DNA of 11,649 nucleotides from assembly GCA_001797035.1 (NCBI GenBank), contig MGOE01000071.1, positions 70,048 through 81,696 on the forward strand, in the 5' to 3' direction. This document shows, piece by piece, positions 1-6,234 of this stretch. Position numbers and translations under genes: made by a program. Origin of the DNA: Chloroflexi bacterium RBG_16_72_14 (lineage in GTDB: Bacteria; Chloroflexota; Limnocylindria; Limnocylindrales; CSP1-4). The first letter of the stretch is position 1; each line of letters begins with the position of its first letter. The notes beneath the pieces are model-generated. The model searched no databases. It was not told the origin of the DNA and saw nothing but the letters and a program-made list of their open reading frames with translations.

Positions 1-641
1 ACGCGGCCCTGTCCGAGGAGGCGGCCGACGACCCGCGGCGCCTGGCCGCGGACCGGGTGTGGATCATGGACCCGCTGGACGGCACGCGCGAGTTCGCCGA
101 GCGGCGCCCGGACGGCGGCTGGCGCGACGACTTCGCCGTCCACGTGGCGCTCTGGCAGCGGGGCGCTGGCCTGAGCGCGGCCGCCGTCGCGCTGCCTGCC
201 CGCGGCCGGGTGCTCGACACCGCCACCCCGGGCAAGCCGGACGAGGCGTTCGCCGCCGAGGTGCTCGCCGGCCGCCGCCCGATCCGGTTCGCCGTCAGCC
301 GCAGCCACCCGTCGAAGCTCGCCGGCCGCCTCGCGGCGCGCGACGACGTCGAGCTGTTCCCCATGGGGTCGAGCGGGGTGAAGGTCGCCGCCGTCGTGTC
401 GGGCGCGGTGGACGCCTACGTGCACGCCGGCGGCCAGCACGAGTGGGACACGGCCGCCCCGGTGGGCGTCGCGCTGGCCGCGGGGTTTGCCGCGACCCGG
501 CTGGACGGCTCACCGCTCGCCTGGAACCAGCAGAAGCCCTGGTCGCCCGACCTCGTCGTGTGCGCGCCGCCGCTCGTCGCGCACGTGCGCGCGCTGCTCG
601 CCTGGGCGGGCGTGGCGCTCGTGGGGAGCGCCCGGGCGTGA
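1..641 (+). CDS. cysQ: CysQ-type 3'(2'),5'-bisphosphate nucleotidase, 5' end missing
   Basis: Inositol-monophosphatase superfamily protein; family members of this type hydrolyse 3'-phosphoadenosine 5'-phosphate (PAP) to AMP in the cytoplasm and relieve product inhibition during sulfate assimilation. The reading frame is open from base 3 and runs into the left edge, so the N-terminal domain is lost. The visible part begins with LSEEA, the metal-binding acidic motif, followed about 17 residues later by the DPLDGT metal-binding loop (around bases 69-86). Near the C-terminus the EWDTAAP motif supplies the last metal-binding aspartate of the family (WDxAA). The in-frame GTG at base 57 is not the true start because the acidic motif lies upstream of it. 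The TGA at 639-641 overlaps the GTG start of cysD, so the two are probably translated together. The role in PAP removal rather than inositol phosphate hydrolysis rests mainly on the cysD and cysN neighbours. Confidence 0.9.
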   Translation, partial: AALSEEAADDPRRLAADRVWIMDPLDGTREFAERRPDGGWRDDFAVHVALWQRGAGLSAAAVALPARGRVLDTATPGKPDEAFAAEVLAGRRPIRFAVSRSHPSKLAGRLAARDDVELFPMGSSGVKVAAVVSGAVDAYVHAGGQHEWDTAAPVGVALAAGFAATRLDGSPLAWNQQKPWSPDLVVCAPPLVAHVRALLAWAGVALVGSARA

Positions 642-1540
642 TCCCCCACACCATGAGCCAGCTCCGCAGCCTCGAGGCGGAGAGCATCCACATCTTCCGC
701 GAGGTCGCCGCGGAGATGCACAAGCCGTGCCTGCTGTTCTCCGGCGGCAAGGACTCGATCGTGATGCTCCACGTCGCCCGCAAGGCCTTCCACCCGGCGC
801 GGATCCCGTTCCCCGTGATGCACGTGGACACGGGTCTCAACTTCCCCTCGATCCTCGCCTACCGCGACCGCTGGATCGAGAAGCTGGGCCTCCAGCTGGT
901 CGTCGCCTCGGTCGAGGACGCGATGCGGCGGGGCCTCGTCCGCGAGGAGCCCAACGGCTCGCGCAACCGGATCCAGACGCCGGTCCTGCTCGAGGCCGCC
1001 GAGACGCACGGCTTCGACGCCCTGTTCGGCGGCGGTCGGCGGGACGAGGAGAAGGCCCGCGCCAAGGAGCGGGTGTTCTCGTTCCGTGACGAGTTCGGCC
1101 AGTGGGATCCCAAGAACCAGCGGCCCGAGATCTGGAGCCTGTACAACGGGCGCGTGTTCCCGGGCCAGAGCATCCGGGTGTTCCCGCTCTCGAACTGGAC
1201 CGAGCTCGACGTCTGGAGCTACATCCGGGAGGAGGCCGTGGAGATCCCGGAGCTGTACCTGGCGGCGGACCGCGAGGTCGTGGAGCGGGGCGGGATGCTG
1301 TACGCGGTGAACCCGTTCGTCACCCCCCGCGAGGGTGAGCCGGTGACGGTCAAGCGGGTCCGCTACCGCACGATCGGCGACGCGAACCTGACCGCTGCGG
1401 TGGCGTCGGACGCCGACACGGTCGAGAAGATCGTGGCCGAGATCGCCGCCGTCCGGATCACCGAGCGCGGCGCGACCCGGGGCGACGACAAGGTGAGCGA
1501 GGCGGCGATGGAAGACCGCAAGAAGGAAGGCTACTTCTGA
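638..1540 (+). CDS. cysD: Sulfate adenylyltransferase small subunit CysD
   Basis: Catalytic subunit of ATP sulfurylase, forming adenosine 5'-phosphosulfate from ATP and sulfate with the GTPase CysN, in the cytoplasm. It belongs to the PP-loop (adenine nucleotide alpha hydrolase) fold. The PP-loop SGGKDS lies at residues 35-40, HVDTG at 62-66, the family signature GGGRRDEEKARAKERVFS at 131-148 and VFPLSNWTELDVW at 181-193; the protein ends KKEGYF. I chose GTG at 638 over ATG at 653 because GGGGAG at 623-628 is well spaced from the GTG, the GTG overlaps the cysQ stop, and the resulting N-terminus has the same length as the E. coli protein before the shared LEAESIHI motif. The product is 300 residues, close to the usual length of about 300. 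An open frame extends far upstream inside cysQ but is only a shadow. Confidence 0.96.
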   Translation: MIPHTMSQLRSLEAESIHIFREVAAEMHKPCLLFSGGKDSIVMLHVARKAFHPARIPFPVMHVDTGLNFPSILAYRDRWIEKLGLQLVVASVEDAMRRGLVREEPNGSRNRIQTPVLLEAAETHGFDALFGGGRRDEEKARAKERVFSFRDEFGQWDPKNQRPEIWSLYNGRVFPGQSIRVFPLSNWTELDVWSYIREEAVEIPELYLAADREVVERGGMLYAVNPFVTPREGEPVTVKRVRYRTIGDANLTAAVASDADTVEKIVAEIAAVRITERGATRGDDKVSEAAMEDRKKEGYF

Positions 1541-1663
1541 TGGGCGCGCTGATGCGGCCGCATCGCGGCGTTGGCCGCTGCGCGCGCTCGCTCACGCACG
1601 ATCGAAGTGCGCTCGCTCCCGTACTCGCGTCCGCCTTGCGCTGCGACCACCTGAGCGCGCCCA
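1541..1663. repeat. 123-base inverted-repeat element filling the cysD-cysN spacer
   Basis: The element begins at the base after the cysD stop codon and ends at the first base of the cysN ribosome-binding site. Its ends are a perfect 10-base inverted pair, TGGGCGCGCT at 1541-1550 and AGCGCGCCCA at 1654-1663. Pairing continues inward less perfectly: 1541-1566 matches the reverse complement of 1638-1663 at 21 of 26 positions. Inside are a 14-base perfect palindrome (GATGCGGCCGCATC, 1551-1564), a 5-base hairpin GCGGC/GCCGC with a 4-base loop (1565-1578), a hairpin CGCAC/GTGCG (1595-1611), and a direct repeat GCGCTCGCTC at 1584-1593 and 1609-1618. No coding sequence, promoter or target-site duplication is evident. 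It could be a small interspersed palindromic or MITE-like element, or an intercistronic RNA structure. The repeats are directly visible; mobility is not shown. Confidence 0.7.
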
Positions 1664-1676
1664 GGGAGAGCTGCTG

Positions 1677-2939
1677 ATGCCCGGCGAGCTGCTCCGGTTC
1701 GCCACCGCGGGCTCCGTGGACGACGGCAAGAGCACCCTCATCGGGCGCCTGCTGTACGACTCCAAGTCCCTGTTCACGGATCAGCTGGCGGCGGTCGAGC
1801 AGGTCAGCCGCGACCGCGGCAACGACTACACGGACCTCGCCCTGCTGACCGACGGCCTGCGCGCCGAGCGCGAGCAGGGGATCACGATCGATGTCGCCTA
1901 CCGGTACTTCGCCACGCCGCGCCGCAAGTTCATCATCGCGGACACCCCGGGGCACATCCAGTACACGCGCAACATGGTCACCGGCGCGTCCACGGCCGAT
2001 GTCGCCCTGATCCTGCTCGACGCGCGCAAGGGGATCACCGAGCAGAGCCGCCGCCACGCGTTCCTGGCCACCCTGCTGGGCGTGCCGCACCTGGTGGTGT
2101 GCGTCAACAAGATGGACCTCGTGGACTTCGCCGAAGCGCGGTTCGAGGAGATCCGCACCGAGTTCGAGGAGTTCGCCACCCGCCTCCGCGTGCGGGACAT
2201 GACGTTCATCCCGATCTCCGCCCTGCTGGGCGACAACGTCGTCACCCGCTCAGAGCGCACGCCGTGGCATGACGGAGCGCCGCTGCTCAGCCACCTCGAG
2301 CACCTCCACGTGGCCAGCGACCGCAATTTCGTGGATGTCCGGTTCCCGGTCCAGTACGTCGTGCGGCCCCAGTCCTACGAGGTCCTCGACTACCGCGGCT
2401 ACGCGGGCACCGTGGCCTCGGGCGTGCTCAAGGCAGGCGACGAGGTCGTGGCCCTGCCCAGCGGCATGGAGTCCCGGATCGCGCGGATCGAGACTGCGGA
2501 CGGCGAGGTGGACGAGGCGTTTCCGCCGATGGCGGTGACGATCACCCTCACCGACGACATCGACCTGTCCCGCGGCGACATGCTGTGCCGCCCGCACAAC
2601 ATGCCCACCGTGGCGCAGGACATCGACGCCCAGGTGTGCTGGATGGACGAGAGCGCGTCGCTGACCGTCGGGCGCAAGTACTGGATCAAGCACACCACCC
2701 GCTGGGCGCGCGTGATCGTGCGCGAGCTCGAGTACCGGATCGACGTCAACACGCTCCACCGCGACGAGGAGGCGACCGAGCTCGCCCTCAACGAGATCGG
2801 CCGGGTCCGCCTCCGCGCCACGCAGCCGCTGTTCGTGGACCCCTACCTCCAGAACCGCCAGACCGGTGCGTTCATCCTGGTCGACGAGGGGACGAACAAG
2901 ACGGTCGCGGCCGGGATGATCGGGCGGGTCATCTCCTAG
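1677..2939 (+). CDS. cysN: Sulfate adenylyltransferase GTPase subunit CysN
   Basis: Regulatory GTPase of ATP sulfurylase; GTP hydrolysis drives APS synthesis by CysD. It is a translation-factor GTPase of the EF-Tu/EF-1-alpha type with complete nucleotide motifs: P-loop GSVDDGKST at residues 12-20, switch I GIT at 68-70, DTPGH at 89-93, NKMD at 144-147 and SAL at 181-183, followed by the two beta-barrel domains. At 420 residues it lacks a fused APS kinase (CysC) domain, so that enzyme, if present, is encoded outside the window. It also starts directly at the P-loop strand without the N-terminal extension of the E. coli protein. ATG at 1677 has a good ribosome site, AGGGAG at 1663-1668. cysD and cysN usually lie very close together; here an inverted-repeat element separates them by 136 bases. 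Confidence 0.96.
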   Translation: MPGELLRFATAGSVDDGKSTLIGRLLYDSKSLFTDQLAAVEQVSRDRGNDYTDLALLTDGLRAEREQGITIDVAYRYFATPRRKFIIADTPGHIQYTRNMVTGASTADVALILLDARKGITEQSRRHAFLATLLGVPHLVVCVNKMDLVDFAEARFEEIRTEFEEFATRLRVRDMTFIPISALLGDNVVTRSERTPWHDGAPLLSHLEHLHVASDRNFVDVRFPVQYVVRPQSYEVLDYRGYAGTVASGVLKAGDEVVALPSGMESRIARIETADGEVDEAFPPMAVTITLTDDIDLSRGDMLCRPHNMPTVAQDIDAQVCWMDESASLTVGRKYWIKHTTRWARVIVRELEYRIDVNTLHRDEEATELALNEIGRVRLRATQPLFVDPYLQNRQTGAFILVDEGTNKTVAAGMIGRVIS

Positions 2940-2967
2940 GCTCGCGCGTCGATCCCGCGGTCGGGCG

Positions 2968-2989
2968 GTCCCGGCTCGCGGAGCGGGAC
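2968..2989 (+). terminator. GC-rich hairpin downstream of cysN
   Basis: The 158-base spacer between cysN and the next gene holds a strong hairpin starting 29 bases after the cysN stop: GTCCC (2968-2972) pairs with GGGAC (2985-2989), and GCTC (2974-2977) pairs with GAGC (2981-2984), with one bulged G and a GCG loop. A second hairpin, ACGCCG/CGGCGT with a CAT loop (2997-3011), follows directly. Neither is followed by a T-tract, so this may be an RNA-processing or Rho-assisted stop rather than a classical intrinsic terminator. No clear promoter is recognisable in the rest of the spacer. Confidence 0.35.
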
Positions 2990-3097
2990 AGGCGTGACGC
3001 CGCATCGGCGTTCCCGCAGGATGCCGCAGATCGGGAGCCGTGCCTGTCAGCGTCCGGACGTCCCCGGCGCGCACGGCGCCTGGAGGGAGGCGGAAGG

Positions 3098-4288
3098 ATG
3101 GCCGCGAGCAGCGGTGATTCGGGTTGGGTCGCGGCGGCGCGGACCCTGTACCTGGTCGCGATGGCGATCTTCGTGGTGACCATCGGGATCGGGATCCCGA
3201 ACGCGCTGGACGTGGTCACGTTCGACCACAACCAGATCCTCACCCACGTCCATTCCGGGACGATCGGCTGGCTCACGCTCAGCATCGTCGCCACGTCGTT
3301 CCTGGCCTTCCGGGCCGCCGACACGCGCCTCGCCGTGGCGCTCGGCGTGCTGGTGCCGGTCTACGTGGCCGCGTTCTACACCGGCAGCTTCGCCCTGCGC
3401 GCGATCACTGGCGTCGCGCTGCTGGCCGCCATCGCCTGGCTCGTGGTCTGGGTCTGGCGCGCGTACCTGGGCGGTTCGCGGACGCTGCCCAGGCTGGGCC
3501 TCGCGCTCGCGATCTCGACCTTCGCGCTGGGCGGGGTCATCGGGGTGCTGCTCCAGGTCGGGTTCGCCGCCGGGACGAACATCGTGCCCGGCAACGGCAT
3601 CGCGGCCCACGCGGGCGCCATGACGTTCGGCTACCTCGTGCTGGCCGGCATGGCGGTCCAGGAGTGGCGCGTCCGGCGGACCGAGAACGTGCCGATGGGC
3701 GGGCTCGTCCAGATGGTCGCGCTCGCAACCGGCGGCCTGGTCATCACGGTCGCGCTGCTCTCCGGGCAGGGTGAGCTGGGCGGGATGCTGTACCTGCTCG
3801 CCGAGCTCATCGCCATCGTCCTGTTCGCGGTCAGGATCCTGCCCCGCGCGCTGCGCATCGACTGGACCGCCGCGACCGAGGACCGCTTCCTGGCCGGAGC
3901 GGCGATCTGGATCGTGATCGGGCTTGGCATCTTCATGTACCTCGTGGCGCAGTTCGTGGCGGCGCAGGGCGACGAGTCCGCGATCAACCCGGGCGTGCTG
4001 GTCGCGAGCGACCACTCCGTGTACATCGGCGTGATCAGCAACACGACCTTCGCGCTGCTCACGACGCTGGTCGCGACCGGGGTCGGCGGCGTGCTCGCCC
4101 GCCAGGCCGTGTTCTGGGGCATGAACCTCGGGCTGGCGGTGTTCGTGGCCGGGCTGCTGACCGGCACGGTGATCGCGAAGCAGGTCGGCGCGCCCCTGAT
4201 GGGCGTGTCGCTGCTGCTGGGCCTCGCGGTGTTCGCGCTGGGCCTGTACGCGACGCGGCGGGATCCCGCACCCGACGGCCTGGCCTGA
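3098..4288 (+). CDS. 12-helix membrane protein, haem-copper oxidase subunit I / NnrS-like
   Basis: A 396-residue polytopic inner-membrane protein with about twelve hydrophobic segments (roughly residues 13-33, 51-71, 78-94, 102-120, 132-157, 169-189, 200-222, 227-247, 264-288, 306-330, 338-358, 364-384). It has only five histidines: H44, H50 and H52 at the mouth of segment 2 (motif HNQILTHVHSG), H171 at the start of segment 6 (AAHAGAMTFGYL) and H306 at the start of segment 10 (SDHSVYIG). The number of helices and placement of histidines resemble cbb3-type oxidase subunit I and NnrS-family haem proteins, but the adjacent His-His pair of a copper-B site is absent, so oxidase activity is doubtful. 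ATG at 3098 follows a strong ribosome site (GGAGGGAGG, 3082-3090). The gene stands alone between cysN and a convergent glycosylase gene. The family assignment is tentative; that it is a multispanning membrane protein is secure. Confidence 0.7.
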   Translation: MAASSGDSGWVAAARTLYLVAMAIFVVTIGIGIPNALDVVTFDHNQILTHVHSGTIGWLTLSIVATSFLAFRAADTRLAVALGVLVPVYVAAFYTGSFALRAITGVALLAAIAWLVVWVWRAYLGGSRTLPRLGLALAISTFALGGVIGVLLQVGFAAGTNIVPGNGIAAHAGAMTFGYLVLAGMAVQEWRVRRTENVPMGGLVQMVALATGGLVITVALLSGQGELGGMLYLLAELIAIVLFAVRILPRALRIDWTAATEDRFLAGAAIWIVIGLGIFMYLVAQFVAAQGDESAINPGVLVASDHSVYIGVISNTTFALLTTLVATGVGGVLARQAVFWGMNLGLAVFVAGLLTGTVIAKQVGAPLMGVSLLLGLAVFALGLYATRRDPAPDGLA

Positions 4289-4316
4289 CGGCCGGCGCCG
4301 GACGAGCGCCCACCGA

Positions 4317-4345
4317 CGGGAGCGGCGCGCCTACAGCCGCTCCCG
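4317..4345. terminator. Convergent-gene hairpin across the ycaQ stop codon
   Basis: A perfect 10-base inverted repeat, CGGGAGCGGC at 4317-4326 and GCCGCTCCCG at 4336-4345, with a 9-base loop. It lies between the convergent membrane-protein and ycaQ genes, and its loop contains part of the ycaQ stop codon (4331-4333). Position suggests a bidirectional transcription stop, but there is no flanking T-tract, so the call rests on position and the stem only. Confidence 0.4.
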
Positions 4346-5617
4346 CACCGCCCTCGCGAGCTCGCGGTGGCGGGCGACCCGGGGCATCGAAACCTTGGCA
4401 AGCCCCGCGAAGTCGCGGTGCGCCCGCAGCGCATCGGTGAACGCATCCGCGAAGCCGGGGGCGCTCCCGTCGAAGGGGTCGAACCCGTCCTCCCACCACA
4501 CGCCGAGGACCCGCAGCGTGGCTGTCGCGCGGTCGATCCGGGGCTCGATCCGGCCCACGAACCGGTCGCCGTACAGCAGCGGCAGGACGTAGTAGCCGAA
4601 TCGCCGCTTCGCGGCCGGCACGTAGACCTCCCAGCGGTAGTCGAAGCCCCACAGGCGGAGCAGCAGGTCCCGGTCCCAGGCGAGCGGGTCCAGCGGCGCG
4701 AGGAAGGCGACGCCCGGCACGTGGCCGTTGGGGCCGCCCGCCGCGGCGGCGACGTCGGCCTCGGCCGCGTCGAGGATGGGCAGCTCGTCGCTGACCACGA
4801 ACCGCGGGCCGCGAAAGCCCTCGACCTCGACCGGGGTCAGCACGCCCTCGTCCACCAGCTGCGCCAGCAGCTCGCGGCGGTACGGCGTCTTGCCGGTGCC
4901 GGTCCACAGGGAGTAGTCGCCGGTCGCGCCCAGGAGCCCGTTGCCCCGGTAGCGCGACAGCAGCTTGTGCCGCCGCTGCTCGCGCTCGTCGGGGCGCCGC
5001 GCGAGCAGGTCCGCCGGGAACAGCCGCTCGGTCAGGTCGTACACGCGTCGGTTGCCGTCGCGCCGGGCGATCGCGAGGATGCCCGCCTCCCCCAGCGCCT
5101 CGAGCAGCGCGCGGACCTGGTTGGTGGGCCGCCAGTACCAGTCGATGGCCGCCCGCGGCTCCACGTCGGTTGACGACAGCGGCCCGTCTGCCTGGATCCG
5201 CGCCAGCAGCTCCTCGACCAGCGGGGCGTGGTCGTCGAACGCCCCGCCGCGGTGCGAGGCGTGGTTCACGTCCCAGGTGATCCGGTACCACGGCAGCTCG
5301 GCCGTGGGCACGATGGACAGCATCTTGTTGTAGGTCTCGTACAGGACACGGTCCCGGTACAGCAGCGCGTCCGTCCACGCCCGGCGGTAGCCGGCCACGC
5401 GCGCCAGCAGCGTGACGTCGTGGTTGCGCCCCGCGACCTCCAGCGGGTCGAACTGCAGCGACCCGAGCCGGTCCACCACGCGCATGACCGAGGCCGGCTC
5501 GGCCGGCAGCGAGCGCGGCGGGGCGAGGAGATGGCGGGTGACGAGGAAGCGGCGCGCGGCGGGCGCGCCGACGACCCGGGGTTGGGAGTTCACGGAAGCC
5601 GATGGTAGGCCCGACAC
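4331..5617 (-). CDS. ycaQ: YcaQ/AlkZ-family DNA glycosylase (winged-helix, crosslink repair)
   Basis: Monofunctional DNA glycosylase of the HTH_42 superfamily; characterised members (E. coli YcaQ, Streptomyces AlkZ) remove bulky N7-alkylguanines or unhook interstrand crosslinks. The catalytic QxQ/QxD motif is present as Q55-F-D57 within LGSLQFDPLE, the QxD form found in E. coli YcaQ. The conserved C-terminal block runs from about residue 304 to 360, including FDYRWEVYVPAAKRRFGYYV and LLYGDRFVGRIEPR. Length (428 residues) is slightly above the usual 390-410. The first residues, before about A18, look unconserved and the start is uncertain: GTG at 5617-5615 gives the longest frame but has no clear ribosome site, and a second GTG lies at 5593-5591. 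It is divergent from the marR-RND operon, with a long palindrome covering the proposed start codon. Substrate is not predictable from sequence. Confidence 0.88.
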   Translation of the reverse strand: MSGLPSASVNSQPRVVGAPAARRFLVTRHLLAPPRSLPAEPASVMRVVDRLGSLQFDPLEVAGRNHDVTLLARVAGYRRAWTDALLYRDRVLYETYNKMLSIVPTAELPWYRITWDVNHASHRGGAFDDHAPLVEELLARIQADGPLSSTDVEPRAAIDWYWRPTNQVRALLEALGEAGILAIARRDGNRRVYDLTERLFPADLLARRPDEREQRRHKLLSRYRGNGLLGATGDYSLWTGTGKTPYRRELLAQLVDEGVLTPVEVEGFRGPRFVVSDELPILDAAEADVAAAAGGPNGHVPGVAFLAPLDPLAWDRDLLLRLWGFDYRWEVYVPAAKRRFGYYVLPLLYGDRFVGRIEPRIDRATATLRVLGVWWEDGFDPFDGSAPGFADAFTDALRAHRDFAGLAKVSMPRVARHRELARAVRERL

Positions 5618-5642
5618 CTGCCAGGAGCTGTCAGGTATCGGG
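5610..5642. promoter_or_regulatory. 33-base interrupted palindrome, candidate operator of ycaQ and marR
   Basis: Two 15-base arms, CCCGACACCTGCCAG (5610-5624) and CTGTCAGGTATCGGG (5628-5642), are reverse complements at 13 of 15 positions around a 3-base centre. The site lies in the divergent ycaQ/marR region and overlaps the proposed ycaQ start codon (5615-5617). The segment TGTCAGGTATCG of the right arm recurs with one change 48 bases downstream. MarR proteins bind such dyads as dimers, so the adjacent regulator is the natural candidate ligand; binding itself is inferred. In the ycaQ transcript the same bases would form a hairpin holding the start codon, so translational control is an alternative. 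Confidence 0.55.
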
Positions 5643-5676
5643 GTGCGGGGTCCATACGGTGGCGGGTCACCCCGGA

Positions 5677-5688
5677 TGTCATGTATCG
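5677..5688 (+). promoter_or_regulatory. Second copy of the operator half-site
   Basis: TGTCATGTATCG at 5677-5688 repeats the 12 bases at 5629-5640 (TGTCAGGTATCG) with one mismatch, 48 bases apart and in the same orientation. It is not part of a full palindrome. It may be a secondary regulator contact between the main operator and the marR coding region. Confidence 0.35.
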
Positions 5689-5692
5689 TCTG

Positions 5693-5717
5693 GGCCGAAT
5701 GGTTCGGTCAGGCCGAA
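5693..5717. promoter_or_regulatory. Alternating inverted repeats upstream of marR
   Basis: GGCCGAA occurs at 5693-5699 and again at 5711-5717, with the complementary TTCGG between them at 5703-5707. The middle arm can pair with either outer arm, giving two mutually exclusive small hairpins (CCGAA-TGG-TTCGG or TTCGG-TCAGG-CCGAA). This could be an overlapping DNA operator or a small switch in the marR leader; no function can be read from sequence alone. Confidence 0.3.
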
Positions 5718-5745
5718 GCATCAGCCGCGAACGAAGGATCCGGAC

Positions 5746-6234
5746 ATCGACCCCATCGAGCGCACCACCCTCATCGACGAGGTGATCGCCGGCTACCAGG
5801 CGCTGATGCAGAGCCTGGCGGACGGCCACGCCCCGGAGTTCCTGGAGATCGACGTCACGATGCCCCAGGCCAAGCTCCTGTACCTGCTGGGGGCGGTGGG
5901 CGACCTCCACATGTCCGACCTGGTCGCCCGGCTGGGCGTCTCGCTGTCCACGATCAGCGGCCTCGTCGACCGCATCGTGGACCACGGCCTCGCCCACCGC
6001 CGGGAGGATCCCGCCGACCGCCGCCAGGTGGTCGTGGGGCTCACGCCGGCAGGCCGCGCGTTCATCGACCGGTTCCGGGAGCTGAACGCCGACCAGATGC
6101 GCAACCTGCTCGCCTTCCTCGACGACGCGGAGCTCGCCAGCACCCGCCACGCCCTCGCCGCGCTCGCCGGTGCGGCGGGCCGCCTCGCCGCCAGCTCGCG
6201 CTCGATCGTCACACCGCGAAAGGACCCCGCATGA
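5746..6234 (+). CDS. MarR-family transcriptional regulator
   Basis: Winged-helix regulator, acting as a DNA-binding dimer, often repressing a neighbouring efflux gene and itself until a small aromatic or oxidising ligand binds. The fold is clear: MPQAKLLYLLGAVGDLHMSD leading to the helix-turn-helix LVARLGVSLSTISGLVDRIV, then the wing DPADRRQVVVGLTPAGR with the family DxRxxxxxLT pattern, and a C-terminal dimerisation helix. The coding signal begins near 5746; the 87 bases after GTG 5659 have many A/T third positions, unlike the genes, and hold the repeated half-site and inverted repeats. GAAGGA at 5733-5738 is well placed for an ATC codon at 5746, giving 162 residues, a normal length, but a rare start codon. 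Alternatives are GTG 5659 (191 residues) and ATG 5602 (210 residues, overlapping ycaQ). The TGA overlaps the RND start (ATGA, 6231-6234), so the two are cotranscribed and translationally coupled. Confidence 0.9.
   Translation: MDPIERTTLIDEVIAGYQALMQSLADGHAPEFLEIDVTMPQAKLLYLLGAVGDLHMSDLVARLGVSLSTISGLVDRIVDHGLAHRREDPADRRQVVVGLTPAGRAFIDRFRELNADQMRNLLAFLDDAELASTRHALAALAGAAGRLAASSRSIVTPRKDPA

Noticed and set aside
59..637. Open frame continuous with cysD extending upstream through cysQ
   Set aside because: Its translation is an Arg/Ala/Gly-rich shadow; the cysQ frame here carries recognisable catalytic motifs and cysD has its own ribosome site at 623-628.
1458..2090. Minus-strand open frame crossing the cysD-cysN element
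   Set aside because: It mostly overlaps cysD and cysN in antisense and has no ribosome site or recognisable domain; the element is better described as non-coding.
3047..4015. Minus-strand open frame opposite the membrane protein
   Set aside because: Composition is dominated by Asp, Gln, Arg and His with no motif, while the opposite frame encodes coherent membrane helices.
5412..6230. Upstream in-frame extension of the RND gene
   Set aside because: The extension is low-complexity and overlaps ycaQ and marR; the ATG at 6231 has a ribosome site and matches the family N-terminus.
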